The notes beneath the pieces are model-generated. The model had not been told where the DNA came from. It did no database searches and was given only the letters and a program-made list of their open reading frames with translations. 64,000 nt of DNA from Celoporthe dispersa (Eukaryota > Ascomycota > Sordariomycetes > Diaporthales > Cryphonectriaceae): NCBI GenBank assembly GCA_016584495.1, contig WAID01000003.1:6342501-6406500 (forward strand), given 5' to 3'. A program made the position numbers and the translations under genes. Position 1 is the stretch's first letter; the number at the start of each line of letters is the position of its first letter. Below, piece after piece: positions 19,811 to 32,531 of the stretch.

Positions 19811-22622
19811 TCAGAAGAAGTGAGTGTAGATCTTGGAGCTCTCGTGAACTTCCATCTCCTGCTCGCAGACAACACACATGGTCAGCCCCCGGTCACAACG
19901 CCACCAGCTCATCAGGCATCCTGGGAGGAGAGGGGAGGGGGGAGGGGGGGGAAGGGGGCGCGGCTTACCATCTTGAACGTGTTCAGCTCCTCCTTGATCT
20001 GCTGCGCAAGCATGGGCGTGAGGCGGTTGCAGGTTGCAATCTCCGAGCGGCGGTCATATTCCTGGCCCGTCCACGTGTCGTAGAACACAATCCGCGGGCT
20101 AAAGGTCGCGTTCCGCTTGCCCTGTCCCGACGGTGTGCCTGGTGCGCTCTTGGAGTCCTGGCGAAGGCGCAGGGCTGTCATGAAGTAGTCCTCGCTACCA
20201 ATGGTGACAGTGGTGGTCTCGGCCCTCTTCTGGCCGGCATCGTCGTTGGGAGTGCTGGGCGCGCTGGAGATGGGCGAGTCCGACACGTTCGGCACCGGGG
20301 GCAGCTCGAAGGGAGAGCCCCTCTCGACAGGCTTCGGGGAGGGCGTAGAGGATCCATTGGAGTCTGTGTGTGACGATACAGGGTTAGAGCGGCTCTGCTG
20401 CGCAGCGGGTACACCATCATCATCATCCGACCTACGCTTCAGGATGCCTTTCCGCACAGCAGCGAGGACTTCAGCCCTCTCCCGGTCGCCACCGACAATG
20501 CTCTTCCTCGAGTTCGAGTTGTCCGTCCCGGAGCTCCCGACCCGCTCGGGGCTCGCCCTCCCGGCGGCGGCAGAGGCATCGATCGAGTTCCTCTCCAGTC
20601 GCGGGTACCCCGTGCCACCGCCGTTGTCGGGGTTCGGATCGGCATTGACATTGACACGCTCCCGCTCGGCCTCCACAGTCACCATCGACACTGCAGCCTG
20701 GCTGGCCTCTGGGATATCTGGCGGAGGGACGCCGATGATAGACTTTGGTCGGAACAACCCCGCCAGAGAACGACCGCCCTTCTTCATCCCACGGCCCATC
20801 TTCCGGATCATGATCGAGGCGGACGACGCAGTAGAAGAGATAGAGATATTGTCAGTCGAGCCCGCGAACATCCTGGAGCCGGCGTAGATGTTGTGTCCGA
20901 GGCCCGCCGCCTCCTGCTGCTCAGCAATGCGGGCCTGCTCGGGATCAAGCTCGTCAGCAGCACTCGACGCCTTGGCTGGCCCCGAGGACTCGCCGGGACC
21001 CTTGGACCCCTCTGCCGCCCCGGCCTTCTTGAGCTCGGCGGCACTGCCAAAGGACAAGGCCCTGCGCAGCCTGGAGGTCTTGCTCTTCAGCTTGCCCCCC
21101 TTCTGGTTGAGGGCAGCCAGCTGCCTGACCGCAGGGCTCTCAGAGCTGCTGCCAGATGCTGCAGCCTCGGCATAACTAGGCTTGCTCGCCGGGGCAGGGG
21201 CCGCCCCCTTCGAGGGCTCGTTCTTCTTTGCCCCCTCGGAATCCATGGTGACCGGCTTTGAGAGCGGTGACGGGTTGGCAAGGCGCTTGGAGGCATCGGA
21301 AGATGAGCTCCTGGGTGGGATGCTGACCAGTTTCGGGTAATCCTGTGAGGTCTGGTCCGAAGGATTAGAGAGCTGGGCGGGGTTGCCCGTGGGGTTGTGA
21401 ACATTATTGCGGTTGGCAGACTTTGGGTTACAGTATTGGTTAGCGCATGTAAACTTGGGTGGTAGATCTGAGATGCAATATTGGGTTGCGATTGGACAAT
21501 TCGGAGACACAGAGAGCAGGGGTGTGGGGGGGGGGGGAGTGGGAGGGTGAGAGTGGGAGGGGGAAAGTAAGAAGCCAATGGGGTCGCTCACCGATGAGGG
21601 CCGAGAGTTGCTGCTGCGACTCGAGACCAGGCTCTCAGAGCTGCCATTCCTGGCAGGGCTGCTGCTGCTGGGGACGAGCCTCGCAGTCTTGGTCTGGTCC
21701 TTGTCTGTGGCGCTCTTTGCAGGCGATCGATCTCCGATGGATCTCTCCGGTTTCTTGAGATCGAGCGCAGCCAAGGACTTTGGCACTTCGGCGGCGTCCA
21801 GTGCCGGCATGCTGCGTCGGCGGAACCTCTTGGTCTCTTCCGGTCTGACGTCTAGCTGCATGTCGTCAACCGAGCCCGGCACTTTTGCGTAGAAGCTGGT
21901 CGGCCTGCTCGAGTTGGACGGGCTGGGCCGCCTCTCCCTGCCCATGTTTGGTGGGGGTGTGTACAGATGGGCAACGGAAGCCATCCCTGAGCCCGAGGGC
22001 GCTGCTGAGCCTTGGTACTGGCCCTGCTGTCCTCCTGCCGGGCCAGACTCCGCAGTCCGCAGGGCCGGTCGTCGGTACCGGTCTGGCTGGTTCTTGGCCG
22101 GAGAGGCCGATGTAAAAGAGGTCTGCACGGTGGAGTTGGCGAAGTAGGCGGATTGAGGTCTGGGGTTGCCGCTGCCTCTCCGAGTGCCGGGTGGAGGTAT
22201 GGCGGAATCATCTCGGGACCCGCCAGACGGTATGCCGATGGGTAGGTTGGGCAGGGAGGCGTTGGTGGTATGTCGCGAGCGAGGGTAGCTACTGCCCTGG
22301 TCGAACGACTGCACCGTAGGCACCGCCGAGGAGGACGATGTACGGTAAGCCGCCGGGTGAGGCTGCCATTGGCCCGCCGGGTGAAGGCTGGGTGTAGAGG
22401 TGAAGGCGTAGGGCTGGATGGGTGCAGCAGCCCCACGGTATGTGATGGGAGCGTTGGCCCCCCGGCCATGCCGTGATAGCTATTCCTCTGCTGCTGAGAG
22501 CCACCATACTGCTGGCCCGATTGAGCCTGAGAAGACATCATGCCCGAGCCTGAGCCAGTCCTTGTCTGGAGCATTGTAACGGTACCGGATTGTTGAGGGT
22601 ATGTCTGGACCAAAGCTGCCAT
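19811..22622 (-). CDS. bni4: Bni4-like bud-neck/polarity scaffold, frameshifted
   Basis: Three exons: 22622-21592, 21420-19969 and 19858-19811. Corrected length is about 843 residues. The identification rests on the C-terminus: SPRIVFYDTWTGQEYDRRSE, then IATCNRLTPMLAQQIKEEL, then across the last intron EMEVHESSKIYTHFF and stop. This matches the conserved Bni4 terminus. In yeast Bni4 tethers chitin synthase III and the Glc7 phosphatase at the bud neck. The remainder is Ser/Pro-rich and disordered, beginning MAALVQTYPQQSGTVTMLQ. The frame breaks at the six-C run 22458-22463. One missing base there restores APITYRGAAAPIQPYAFTST and the following frame. The usual phosphatase-docking motif before SPRI is degenerate here (KRNATF instead of a V/I-x-F). 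The first intron is a multiple of three with no in-frame stop. Confidence 0.82.
21421..21591 (-). other. Intron 1 of bni4-like gene, stop-free and 3n long
   Basis: The donor is GTGAGC, followed by CCC-rich and CT-rich sequence. A GCTAACC branch-like site precedes the AAAG acceptor. The 171-base length is divisible by three and no stop interrupts the frame, so retention would add 57 residues. Pyrimidine richness and the branch site argue that it is a true intron. Confidence 0.7.
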
Positions 22623-25600
22623 CGTCGTCGCGACTCAAGACGGCCGCCTGAAGGCCCGTTCTGTCCGGAGCCCCCCGTGAGGTGACGACAGCCTCGTCGG
22701 TTTCGATCGAGCGGTCGGGACTTTTTGAGGTGACAGGTTCCTGCAGGACTTGATGGTTAGCGAGCGGCCTCGCCAGGAGTATAGACAGCAAAAGGCAGAA
22801 ATGCCGGACAGATTACTGGCGAGCAAGAGGAGATGGAGCACGAAGGGTCGAGTAACAACTATGGGAGACTTGCCGAATTGTTGACAGGCTGTCGAAGGGC
22901 TGGGAACTCCCAGATGGCAAGGAAAGAGGAATGGGTGTCGACAGGAAAGTACAAATGATTGTCGGGGGTGTTTTTAGATGAAGGGGAAGGACGCCAGCGG
23001 CCGAAGGGATTTCGGGGAGGGGGGGGGTTGTAAATGTATGTGTTTGTGTTCAGGGGCAGCTCGTCAGAGGCTCACTCCCACCGTGAAATCCCAGAAAGAT
23101 GACGGGTGGCCAGAAGACAGCCTCGTGGGTTCGACACAGGCAGACTGGACAGGCTGGACGTGTGTGATCGAGAGCCACAGCCGTACACCTAGCGGAGAGG
23201 GGGAAAGAGGGCTACAGCCAGGACATGAGGAGTCCCCCCTGAGGTTCAGCAGAGCTCCTTCGGGTGTGGCTTGTTATATCGAGCGGAGCACGAGAATGTG
23301 AGGGATGTCGTAGGTCGTGAATTTTGTCTTTGGCTCTTCGTTCCGGTCGGGCGGGCTAAGGGAGTGTGGGAGGAATTGTCTGACGCGGTACACGCTCGAT
23401 GGGAAAAGAGATGCCGAGACAAGACAAGGCACAGCTGAGCCCAGCAGAGGAGGGATCGCAGCGAAGGGTTGAGGGAGACAATGGCGGGCGATAAGGTGTT
23501 TCGAGTGTAGGGCAGAGGCGGAGGAGCTGAGAAGGATGCGGTGATGTTGCAAGAACGCTCGATCAAGCCGAAGAAGACAGACGAGAGAGGTCGAGAAGAG
23601 GAAGGAAAAGGAAGAGAGAAAAAAACACAGAAAAAAGGAGAAGGAAGTTGCCTCTTCGTGCGGGTCGTACTGTTACTTGTTCTGATTTTTGGAGAAGCTC
23701 AGGATCAGACAGGATGCGGTCCACGTCGTCTCTCGGGGTGGGCGATCGCAGGTGGTGTCGGTGGTGTCGGTGTTGTTGTTGTTGTTGGTCGTCGGTTCGA
23801 CTATTGGATCTGACGGTGTGGAGGAAGGGAAGGGGTTCAACAACGAGGACGTGCCACAATCGAGGAAAGAGGAGGCCCGGTCATGTACAGCAGCCAAAAA
23901 CCCCGACTCAGATCTCAGGCAAGATCAGATCGATCAGGCCCACCGCGGCAGAGGGGACGAGCAGCAGCAGTAGCGGCGGCGGCAGCAACAACAGCGCAAA
24001 ACAGAAGAGGGGGGGGGGAAGAAAAGAAAAAACCGGGGGAGGAAAAGAAGAGGAGGAAAAGAGAAGAACACACACACACACACACAAAAAAAAAAAAAAA
24101 AGGGCGGTGATGAACGAAAGGAGGAGGAGGAGGAGGAGGATGACAAGGAAAGGGATGCAGAGTGTGAGGATTCGCTACGGGTTGTTACGAGAGAGGCGGA
24201 GGGAAGTAGAAGGAGGAGGACACACAAAACTGCCACTGAGGATGAACTGGAAAGACGAGGACGGGGAAAAAAGGAGAAACAGACACCCACCCACCATACC
24301 ACCCCTCCTGCACCACACCACACCACCCGCCCTAGGGGCCTACACACACATGCCCGTGCAGCCTGCAGCAGCATGCAGCATGCACTATGGTCCCAGTGGT
24401 GGCCCCCCTGCCCGCCCCCTCCCTCCCCCCCCGGGCGCGCGTCTCTCAGTAGGTGGCAGTAGCACCCCAAGGCATTGGAGGAAGGCCAAGGGAGCTGCGG
24501 GTGCAGGCGCAGGGAACAGGGTGCTGCAGCCTGGCCTGCCTGGGCTAGGGTGGGAAGGGCCTCAGGGTACGTTGCACACCCATCCATGCAGACCAGCCCG
24601 GGTAGGTACCTGGCGTACCGCGGGAGCTGGAGGTACCTCCTCACCCCGTCTCGCATTCCCCCCACAATGCACCTGCTACGTACCTCGTGCTGTCCTGTCC
24701 TCCGCCCCAGGCAGTACTCCGTACAGGTCGGCCCTGCTGGAGGTGCAGCTCAAAGCCATATAGCATGACGATTGGGCATGTCGCCGTAATAACATGGCAG
24801 GTATGGCCCATGGGAGGTAGGCAGGCAGGTAGGTACCCCTCCCCCCTGGCACTCATCATCCCATGAACCGTTACATCTGGACTTCAACCTAGCGTGGATT
24901 CTTACAGTAGCACCCTGAGAATTTCGCCTCCCGCCCAGCCCTGGTACCTTTTCGCACAAAGCTGTCTGGGGGAAAGAAGAAAAGATCCAACGAAAGAAAA
25001 AAAAAAGGATGGGCTCTTAAGACAGAAGAGAGGCAAACAGGTCCGCTGAACACACGCAATAGGTCAGGAGGTCTCGACCACCAATCACCACGCTACCTTG
25101 TCGTGTCGTGTCCAGAGAGAAAAGAAGAAAAGAAAAAAGAAAAAAAAGGAAAGAGAGAGAGAGGGAGAAAAGAAAGTGAGCAAGGCAGGGGTACGAGGAG
25201 GCGACATCTCGTGTACATGCACAGCACTTGGGCAAAAGGATTGTTTGTTGTGGGAGGCGAGATTGCTGGCGTCTATTGGCTGGCCTGGCCCCCGGCACGG
25301 AATCCGCTCGCGCTGCGTCAGGGCCTCCCCCTGCAGCAGCAGAGATGGATCGACCAACTGGCGAGATGCAGCCCTCCGTATTTGGCGGGCACAAGACAGG
25401 CAAAAAGCACGGTTCTCCACGCAGCGCATCAGTGGGCTGCATTGTTGTTGTTACGTCTGACGCGTATCCCAAGGTTTTCCCCATGTATGTATACCAACAA
25501 GTACATGTACTATGGGAGAGTGTGACCCGATCTTTTTCTCATTCTCTCTCTGTCTCTCTCTCTTTTGAAAGGCGTCGGTCGTGTGTGCTCGGGGACAGCC

Positions 25601-25889
25601 TCACCTGCTCTAGCTGCAGCACACAAAGGTCACCCACTAGTACAGTACGTTATTTATGAAAGCCTTATCGGTAGCCACGCCGGTCACGTTTTACGTTTTA
25701 GCTCCCCGTGCCGAAGAGCATTCACGAGAACTCGTTCAGGTATTAGCAGAGATTGGACGGACCCCCAAAGCTGTTCCAGACAGGGTCTATGTTTTAGGAC
25801 GGGAGAGACAGCCTCTGTAGCACAAACCTTGCCGCTGTGCTGTTCGGCGACTGGATGTGAGAAAGCGAAGGAGAGAGAGAGAGGGACAC

Positions 25890-25913
25890 AAAAAAAAAAA
25901 AAAAAAAAAAAAA
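25890..25913. repeat. Poly-A tract (24 A)
   Basis: An uninterrupted run of 24 A follows a GAGAGAGAGAGAGGGACAC stretch. It has no target-site duplication or retroelement sequence next to it, so I read it as a simple homopolymer rather than an element tail. Confidence 0.85.
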
Positions 25914-26669
25914 GAGGCTCTCTCGATCCTGACCAGGTGCGCTTGAGTTGAGGCTCAGGGCACTTGGCACTACTTGTCACTCTGAATCTTGTCTAAATAA
26001 ACTTTCTGGGCCCTGCCGTTTTTGTTTCCGCTCGCCTACCTTAATTCTTTTTTTTTTCTCTCTTCTTCTTCTGTCTTCCTCTTGTCTATTTCCTCTTTCG
26101 CTCTTTTTTGTTCCCAAGGGCCTGCCTGCAGGTCTGAAGGCAAGGCTATCATGTCGAGTCAGCTGAGCAGAGAGGGTGGGCAGCCGGAGAGATGATGGGA
26201 CCCTTAATCTGATCGCCGTTCCCATCCTCTCCTTCTGACGGTTGCATTCCAGAGTTCCTGCATCTGCATCCTTGATGATCCATCCTTCTCTCCGCTCCCC
26301 TCCCCCCCTTGGCTGGGTGGGTGTGGTCTGATGACTGACGCTCTGTTTCTTTCTCTCTTTCTTTGTTTTCTCTTCTGCCCTTCCTTTTAGGCTCGTCGCG
26401 GATTGTCTCTGCTTCCCATGTAAGGGCCAGACAATCTCCTTCACTCTATCTTATTTGCCCTTACATGATGACTACGGTACCTTGGATTACCAATTTTGTT
26501 ACGCGTATGGCGGCGCGGGAACCGACCTGGCCAGGCTTGCCGAGGGATCTCGCTGTTGCGCTGGCCGGGGCCTCCCTCGTATTAACACGGCATGGGACAT
26601 GCCGAGCCAGAATGCCACAGACAGGGTACGTGTCATAGCAGCACAGCAGGCATTCAGGAAGAAAAAAGG

Positions 26670-26671
<2 letters not shown>

Positions 26672-26706
<35 letters not shown>
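26672..26706. repeat. (GA)n microsatellite
   Basis: A perfect GA dinucleotide array of about 17 units lies inside the gene-free tract. Confidence 0.95.
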
Positions 26707-26708
<2 letters not shown>

Positions 26709-27327
26709 CCTAGGAATGTCCCCCCACCCCACAGTTCAGTCAGATGGGCCACACTACTTGGAGTGAAAAGCGGATCCCCCATCCCTCCCCCGGTCGGTTC
26801 CAATTTCTTCTCTTCATCTTGCGGACCGCGGTCGGCACTCCACTCACTTCTCACGCACTCACTCCAGAGGAGCCCCTATTTTTTTCTGGAGTACCCTCTC
26901 TCTTTGTTGCCCTGTAGGTCGCAGGCTGTGTTGATGTTAGCCACTAGATGTTGCACCAACTACCTGTTCTGAAGAACGGGGTTTTATTTTATTTTATTTA
27001 ATGTTGTGGTATAGGCATGGGAGGAAGACCAGCGGGGTGGGCCTTGACCCACGATCCCACGGGAAAGCGAACGGGTCTGGCAGGAGGGAGATCTCTCTCT
27101 GTCTCTCGCCCTGTCTCGAGACAATGACGACAGTGAAGACGACGTTGCCGAAGCCCACGGATCATACAGAGCTCACCGCGCCCTGATCACGGGGGGTTAA
27201 GTGGTGAGCCCATCGACAGACCGGATGGAGACCAGCATCTCATGAGCTTTACATTTAGAGGTCCGCCCCCCCCCCTGTCGTGGTCAGTGGTACTACTATG
27301 TATGGTGAATTCGTCAGGGGTTACGTA

Positions 27328-27363
<36 letters not shown>

Positions 27364-30300
27364 ACTCTCTCTCTCTCTATACGTCCGTCTCTTTCTTTCT
27401 CTGTGATGATTCACATAGACTTTTCTCTTTGATTTCTCCTTCTTCTTCCGGCCTTGGGTACAACCCCTGACTCCGAGGTGGAATACTCTGGTACATGGCG
27501 GACACCGTCAGTTCTTGGCTGGAATTGCCATGTTACCACTATGGGATAGTATGTAATGTGCTATGGTAAACCCCCTCCAGGGATGGCCCATTCCAACCCG
27601 CTGTCCCCAGTCCCAAGCACATGGGTCATGGTCTGAGATGAATCATCTCGTTATCTCTAGTCGACAAGACAAAATATGCAACCGTTTCTTTTTTTTCTCT
27701 CTCCCTCTCCCTCTCTCTCTCTCTCTCTGCGTCGTCTACCTGGGCCTTTCGGTAGCCTGTCGACGTGGTACTATGGTACTATATATATCCACCGGAGATT
27801 GTGAGGATCATCTCTTGTTCGGCGTCACGACGGAGCCGACGGTGCAGAATGAAGATGGGAGGATGGGTAATCACGATGTTCCCTAAAACTAAAAAAAAAA
27901 TAAAAATAAAAAAAAAAGAGATTCCATATCTAAACACTAAATCCTTCGAGGCTGGTGCACGTCCTTTTTTTCTCTTGTCTTGTCTTTCAATGGTTCTCCC
28001 TCTTGTACTGCTGTAACCTTCCAGGGCCATCCTATCTATCATTGCGGTGAGCTTCAGATATATTTCTCAGGCGCAAACCCAAATCACCGAACCAGACCAA
28101 GAAATAAAGCCGAGATTCTCCCCTCCCTCCCTCCCTCCCTCCCCCCTCTCCCTCTCTCATATGCTGTGTATCTAGCATATTCCCGTCCGTCTCCCGGGGC
28201 CCCGGACGGCTGACTGACGGACTAACCCTCAAGGAAGAAGGGCGGAATGAAGAGAAAACTTTTTTTATGTCCCTAAGACGTGCTCCCACCAAGACAAGAC
28301 GACCGCTTGTCCAGGCCCAGCAGTGACGGCTTGTGATAACGCGGGCATGGATGCCAGGGCCAGCTTGAGATAGAGGGCTCTCTTAGTCTAGTGGGGAAAC
28401 AAACACTCTTGGGATGGAAAAAAAAAAGGAACGCCTCTGGCGATCGCGGGAAGCTTGAAACCTGGCGGGCGGCAGGACGGAAGGACTACTGCGCGCTGCG
28501 AGTAATTTGGGCCTCGCGCGCGCGAGAGGGCGGTCTATACCTTATCGCGCAAAAGTACCATCAGACAAGACAAACATCCATCCTGGACTGTTGTTGTTGC
28601 TGCTACATAGTACAACGTATGGTACGCAAGCCAGGCCAGAGAATCAAACAATCTGCTAATGATCCTTACTACCGCTTACACTGCGCCCAAGACTTGTGTT
28701 TTTTTGTTGTTGTTTTTTTTTTCCTTTCTTTTCCTTCCTTCTTTTCTCTCTCTTCTTCTCTCGGCTTGCCAGATCTGGGTATTGTTTTGTTGACCGCGCT
28801 CGGGATCTTACTTTCCTAGGGATCGCCATGGCTGGATGGCTTGCATGAGGCGCAACCCACGAAGACCCAAAAGGGAGGCGCCGGTCAGTTGATGGGTTTC
28901 GACGCGGGATGGTGTCTTACACGGTCAGCTGGCTTTGCTTCTTTTTGTTTTTGTTTTTTCTTCTTCTTTCTTTTCTTCTGTGTGCTGCTGCTGAGGAGGT
29001 ACCTTGGGTGTTGTGGGCCCGTGTTGCCCGTCTCTATCGGTGACTGCACACAAGAAAGACACATATCCCTTTTGGTTCTATCCCCACAGGCAGACCTGAA
29101 GAACTACTTTTCTTGTGTGTGTGTGTGTAGGTGTGGACAGGAATATTCCGCAAGAAAGGCGGGGGGGAGAGGGGAGAGAGAGAGAGAGAGAGACGATCTG
29201 CCACACTATCGTCTGAGCGCGACCCAGGCAGAAGCACTTCTTCGTCCACCCTTCTTCTGCGCGCGGTACGAGACTGGGCCTGTGACTGAGTGCGGCCGCA
29301 AGTGCGTATGCATGCACTGGCGTGGAGTTACGCTCCCCTCTCCCTCCGGCCTCCGACACGAGGCCCAGTCCACTCAGCATCAAGTCCAAGCCCAGTCGGT
29401 CAGCCTTCGGCCTCGAGGGAAGGGGGGAAAAAAAAAGGCAAGGCGGGATGAAGGACGAGCTGCAGATCTCGGGAAGTCTGTCTGTCTCGACCCTGACGAT
29501 GACACTTGGCGACCGCACAATAATTAACCGGCAGAGTGTCCGAGACGTCGTCGTCAAGGGGGCACCCGAGGTCATGCAAGCCTCAGCTCCTCGCTCCCTC
29601 CTTCGTGGTTGTTTGTGGCTTACAGGTAAGATCCCGCGAGGATGTTGTGTGTCACAGACAAGACACGACGGGGTCCTGAGCCAGAGCCCGGGCCGCAGCT
29701 CTGCGAGGCCAAAACCAGATGGTCGCTCCCAGACCGCCTGCCATGTCACCGCCGGACCAACTCGGCTGGCTGTTACCCTCCGGATACCGGGAGACGGGAC
29801 GAAGCCAGCCAGCCACTCCTTGGGGTGTTTCCCCCGGGCAACGACGTTGCTTTTTTTCTTCTTCTTTCTTTCTTTCTCGGAAGCAATATGCCGGCGCTTT
29901 TTTCGGAGCTGTGGGTGGTCCTAGACACACAGAGTGTGTCTACGAGATGTATCTGGTACTGTATGATTTGTTGAGAAGATAAATTGTCTTAGGTCTTCAG
30001 GCTCATACACTAGGCTAATAAGCACACACAGCATGACCTCCAGATAAAAGGTCCGTCCTTGGAGGTCGAGGTACCCTCTTCCTGGCTCCCCACTCCCGTA
30101 CGACGATGCTCCGGTCCGGAACACGCTTGGACGATCCCTCCACCCCCATGACCCTTTATCTTCTCGCGAGCTGCGGACGGGGGGCGCGTTCCACAGCGTC
30201 TCGCTTCCGCAGGCTCTTGTCTCGCCCGGGGGAAGGACGGCGGCCGGTGTGGAGGAGTCCAGGCCCTCCTTCCTACTTCCACCCCGGCACGGCCGACACA

Positions 30301-30586
30301 CGCAAATCTACATTGTAGATTGGATGGTCTTGCACGAGCCTTGCAATCGGGTTGAGAGGCACCTTCTGCCCTTCCCCCCCCCCCCCAGACAGAAAGAGAA
30401 GCCAATACGTCGAGAACCCCCTCGGTACTGTGTCCAGGACCTCTCGTCGTCGTCGTCATACGGCGTGCATCACATCATCAACACGTGTTGATGAGATGGA
30501 GTGTGACAGTACACGGCATGTGAAAGAGGGTCCAGCTGTTCAGCTTATCCATCCACACTCACCGTCCCGTGCGCCGGACCAGGACC

Positions 30587-30610
30587 TTGGGGGGAGGGGA
30601 GGGGAGGGGA
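30587..30610 (+). other. G-quadruplex-prone tract
   Basis: Four G runs of at least four, separated by single A residues, meet the classical intramolecular G-quadruplex pattern with one-base loops. It lies in intergenic DNA about 1.9 kb upstream of the Zn2Cys6 gene. Confidence 0.75.
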
Positions 30611-32531
30611 GAATCAAAAATTCTAAGTTCCTCCCTCCTCCATTCATCTATCCCATTCAACAGGCTAAACTAGACCCATACAGCACAGAACAGAATTTCA
30701 AGCCAGCGTGCCGCCCTGCACGAGAACTGAAAACCCTTGGCTGGGGCTGGGTGGAACTTTCTCATGCACTATTACAATGTACTGTGGTCATCCGCATGTT
30801 GGTCTCCCCTCCCAGCCCCCTCCCCCCCCGACGGGACACATCATGCATGCATGCACGCACTGCATCTTCCTCCCCTCCCCCCCCGGCCCCTCGGTCAAGG
30901 CGGCGAGGTTTCCTATAGGATATAACCTAGGGCAGGAGGGCTCCAGTAACTGTGTCCTCTCGCTAGTACCCGACCAGAACTGGGTGGCCCCGCGGCACAC
31001 ACAGAATAAAAGATGCGCCGCAGGTGGGGTCTTTTGGGTGTCTTGTCTCGCAGGTGGAGAGGGCGGAGGTGTGTCTTGTGTTGCGAAGCAGCATCTCGAC
31101 CCCCATCTGCTTACGATGTGCCTGACCATCGCCCCTCCGCCCCTCCAAAAAAATCCCGTTGGGTTACAGCCGCTGGCACCATCCAGGTTCTGTGGCTTGC
31201 ATGACTATGTTTCAGAGAGTCTCTCTTTTTTATTTTTTAGTTTTCTCTCCCGCCTCTTCTCTCTTGCTTTTGCTGGTGGCCGTGCCGGCCGGGTTCCCCG
31301 TCTTACGCTGTTCCGGATCCTAGGACAGATTACATGGTACTCGAACCTTGTGTGCTGCTGCTTGTTGTTGTTGGGATGTGAGAGGACGGCCCTCGGGGGG
31401 CTGGTTCTGGGTTGTTGAGAAGACGACAGGCGGAAGAAGAAGAAATTGTGGGCTACCATTCTTGACGGTACAAGCCTCAGGTATACATCTCGATGATACA
31501 CGCTGAACTTGGTCCTGGGAGCTCCACCCTCTGTGTTGTTCGAGGCTGGTCTGTCCTGTGTGGTAGTCTACGTTGTTACCGTAGCATGCAGTATGTATCT
31601 ATGTACTGTACCTCGATGGCACCAGGCCAGAGATCAGAAGGCCAAAGTATATATGACATGGTAACATAGTATGGTGACTGTTCCGAAACCGTCCGTATTG
31701 GGTCCTTCCGGCGGAAGACCGTATGTGGCTGTTTCCACCACTTCACGTGTGAGCATGCTGCATGTTCCCAGACATAGAATGCAGACTGACCTACAGCGCC
31801 CTCGGGTTAACCAGCCACCTCGAAAAGAAAGAAAAATATAAAAAAATAAATTCAAGCAAGCTGTGTGTGTCTCTCTCTCACTCTCATCCTCTCTCGGGGT
31901 CAAAAGGGACTGTATAGCGTACTAACAATAACACGATGCTGTGAATACGAGGCAAGCTGCTGCTGTGGTGCTGATGCTGCTGGCGCCCAGTACCACTACT
32001 ACTACTCTCTTGATTAGAGGGACTCTCCGCCCTCCAGTGTACTCGAGAGCACAACAAAATATGCAAACGTTCTCCTCTATCGGTGCTTAGCATCCAAGAA
32101 CCCGTTCCTCAAACCCGGCCTGTGAGGTGATCTTATGTGCAAGGAGGGCCCAGAGTAGGATTGTACCATAGTGTTGGGATGCGTGGTGGTAAAGGTGGGT
32201 GTGGGCGGGCTTTTGGCGCTGCTGACACGGGCTCATTACAGTGGTCCCGCTTCTCTTGTGTACCAATGGGGAGGCAGCCCGGCAGGTCCTTTTTGTTTCC
32301 GTTTGGGCTGCTCAGCCTCACTAAACTGTCCGGGCTTACTCCCTTTGTTTTTGACGGAACTTGTTCATAGCAAGATGATTATGCCGATCCGTTCTGGTGG
32401 TGGGACAGGGCAGCAAGAACAAGAAAGAAAAGAACAATAACATGTTGATCTCGAGGGGGAGAAGAAGTTGATGATGATCAAGGACTGACTGTGAGAAAGG
32501 TCCTGAGACAAAAAAAAACAAAACAAACAAG

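Larger units (their letters stand above)
22623..32531. other. 10-kb gene-free, repeat-rich region
   Basis: I find no supportable protein gene, tRNA or rRNA in this tract. Open frames here are short or low-complexity, lack splice structure and encode no recognisable domain. The sequence is studded with CT/GA and CA microsatellites, homopurine runs, poly-A tracts and the GTAGGTAGGCAGG-type motif (24815-24838) often seen in Sordariomycete promoters. The proximal kilobase or so must hold the bni4 promoter and leader. A non-coding RNA or a very diverged gene cannot be excluded. Confidence 0.5.

Noticed and set aside
23648..24763. 371-codon open frame upstream of the bni4-like gene
   Set aside because: Entirely low-complexity Arg/Gly/Lys sequence created by purine-rich repeats and runs. 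It has no conserved motif and overlaps similarly open frames on the other strand.
25860..25913. Possible retroelement poly-A tail
   Set aside because: No target-site duplication, no reverse-transcriptase remnant and a GA microsatellite directly before it; simple repeat.
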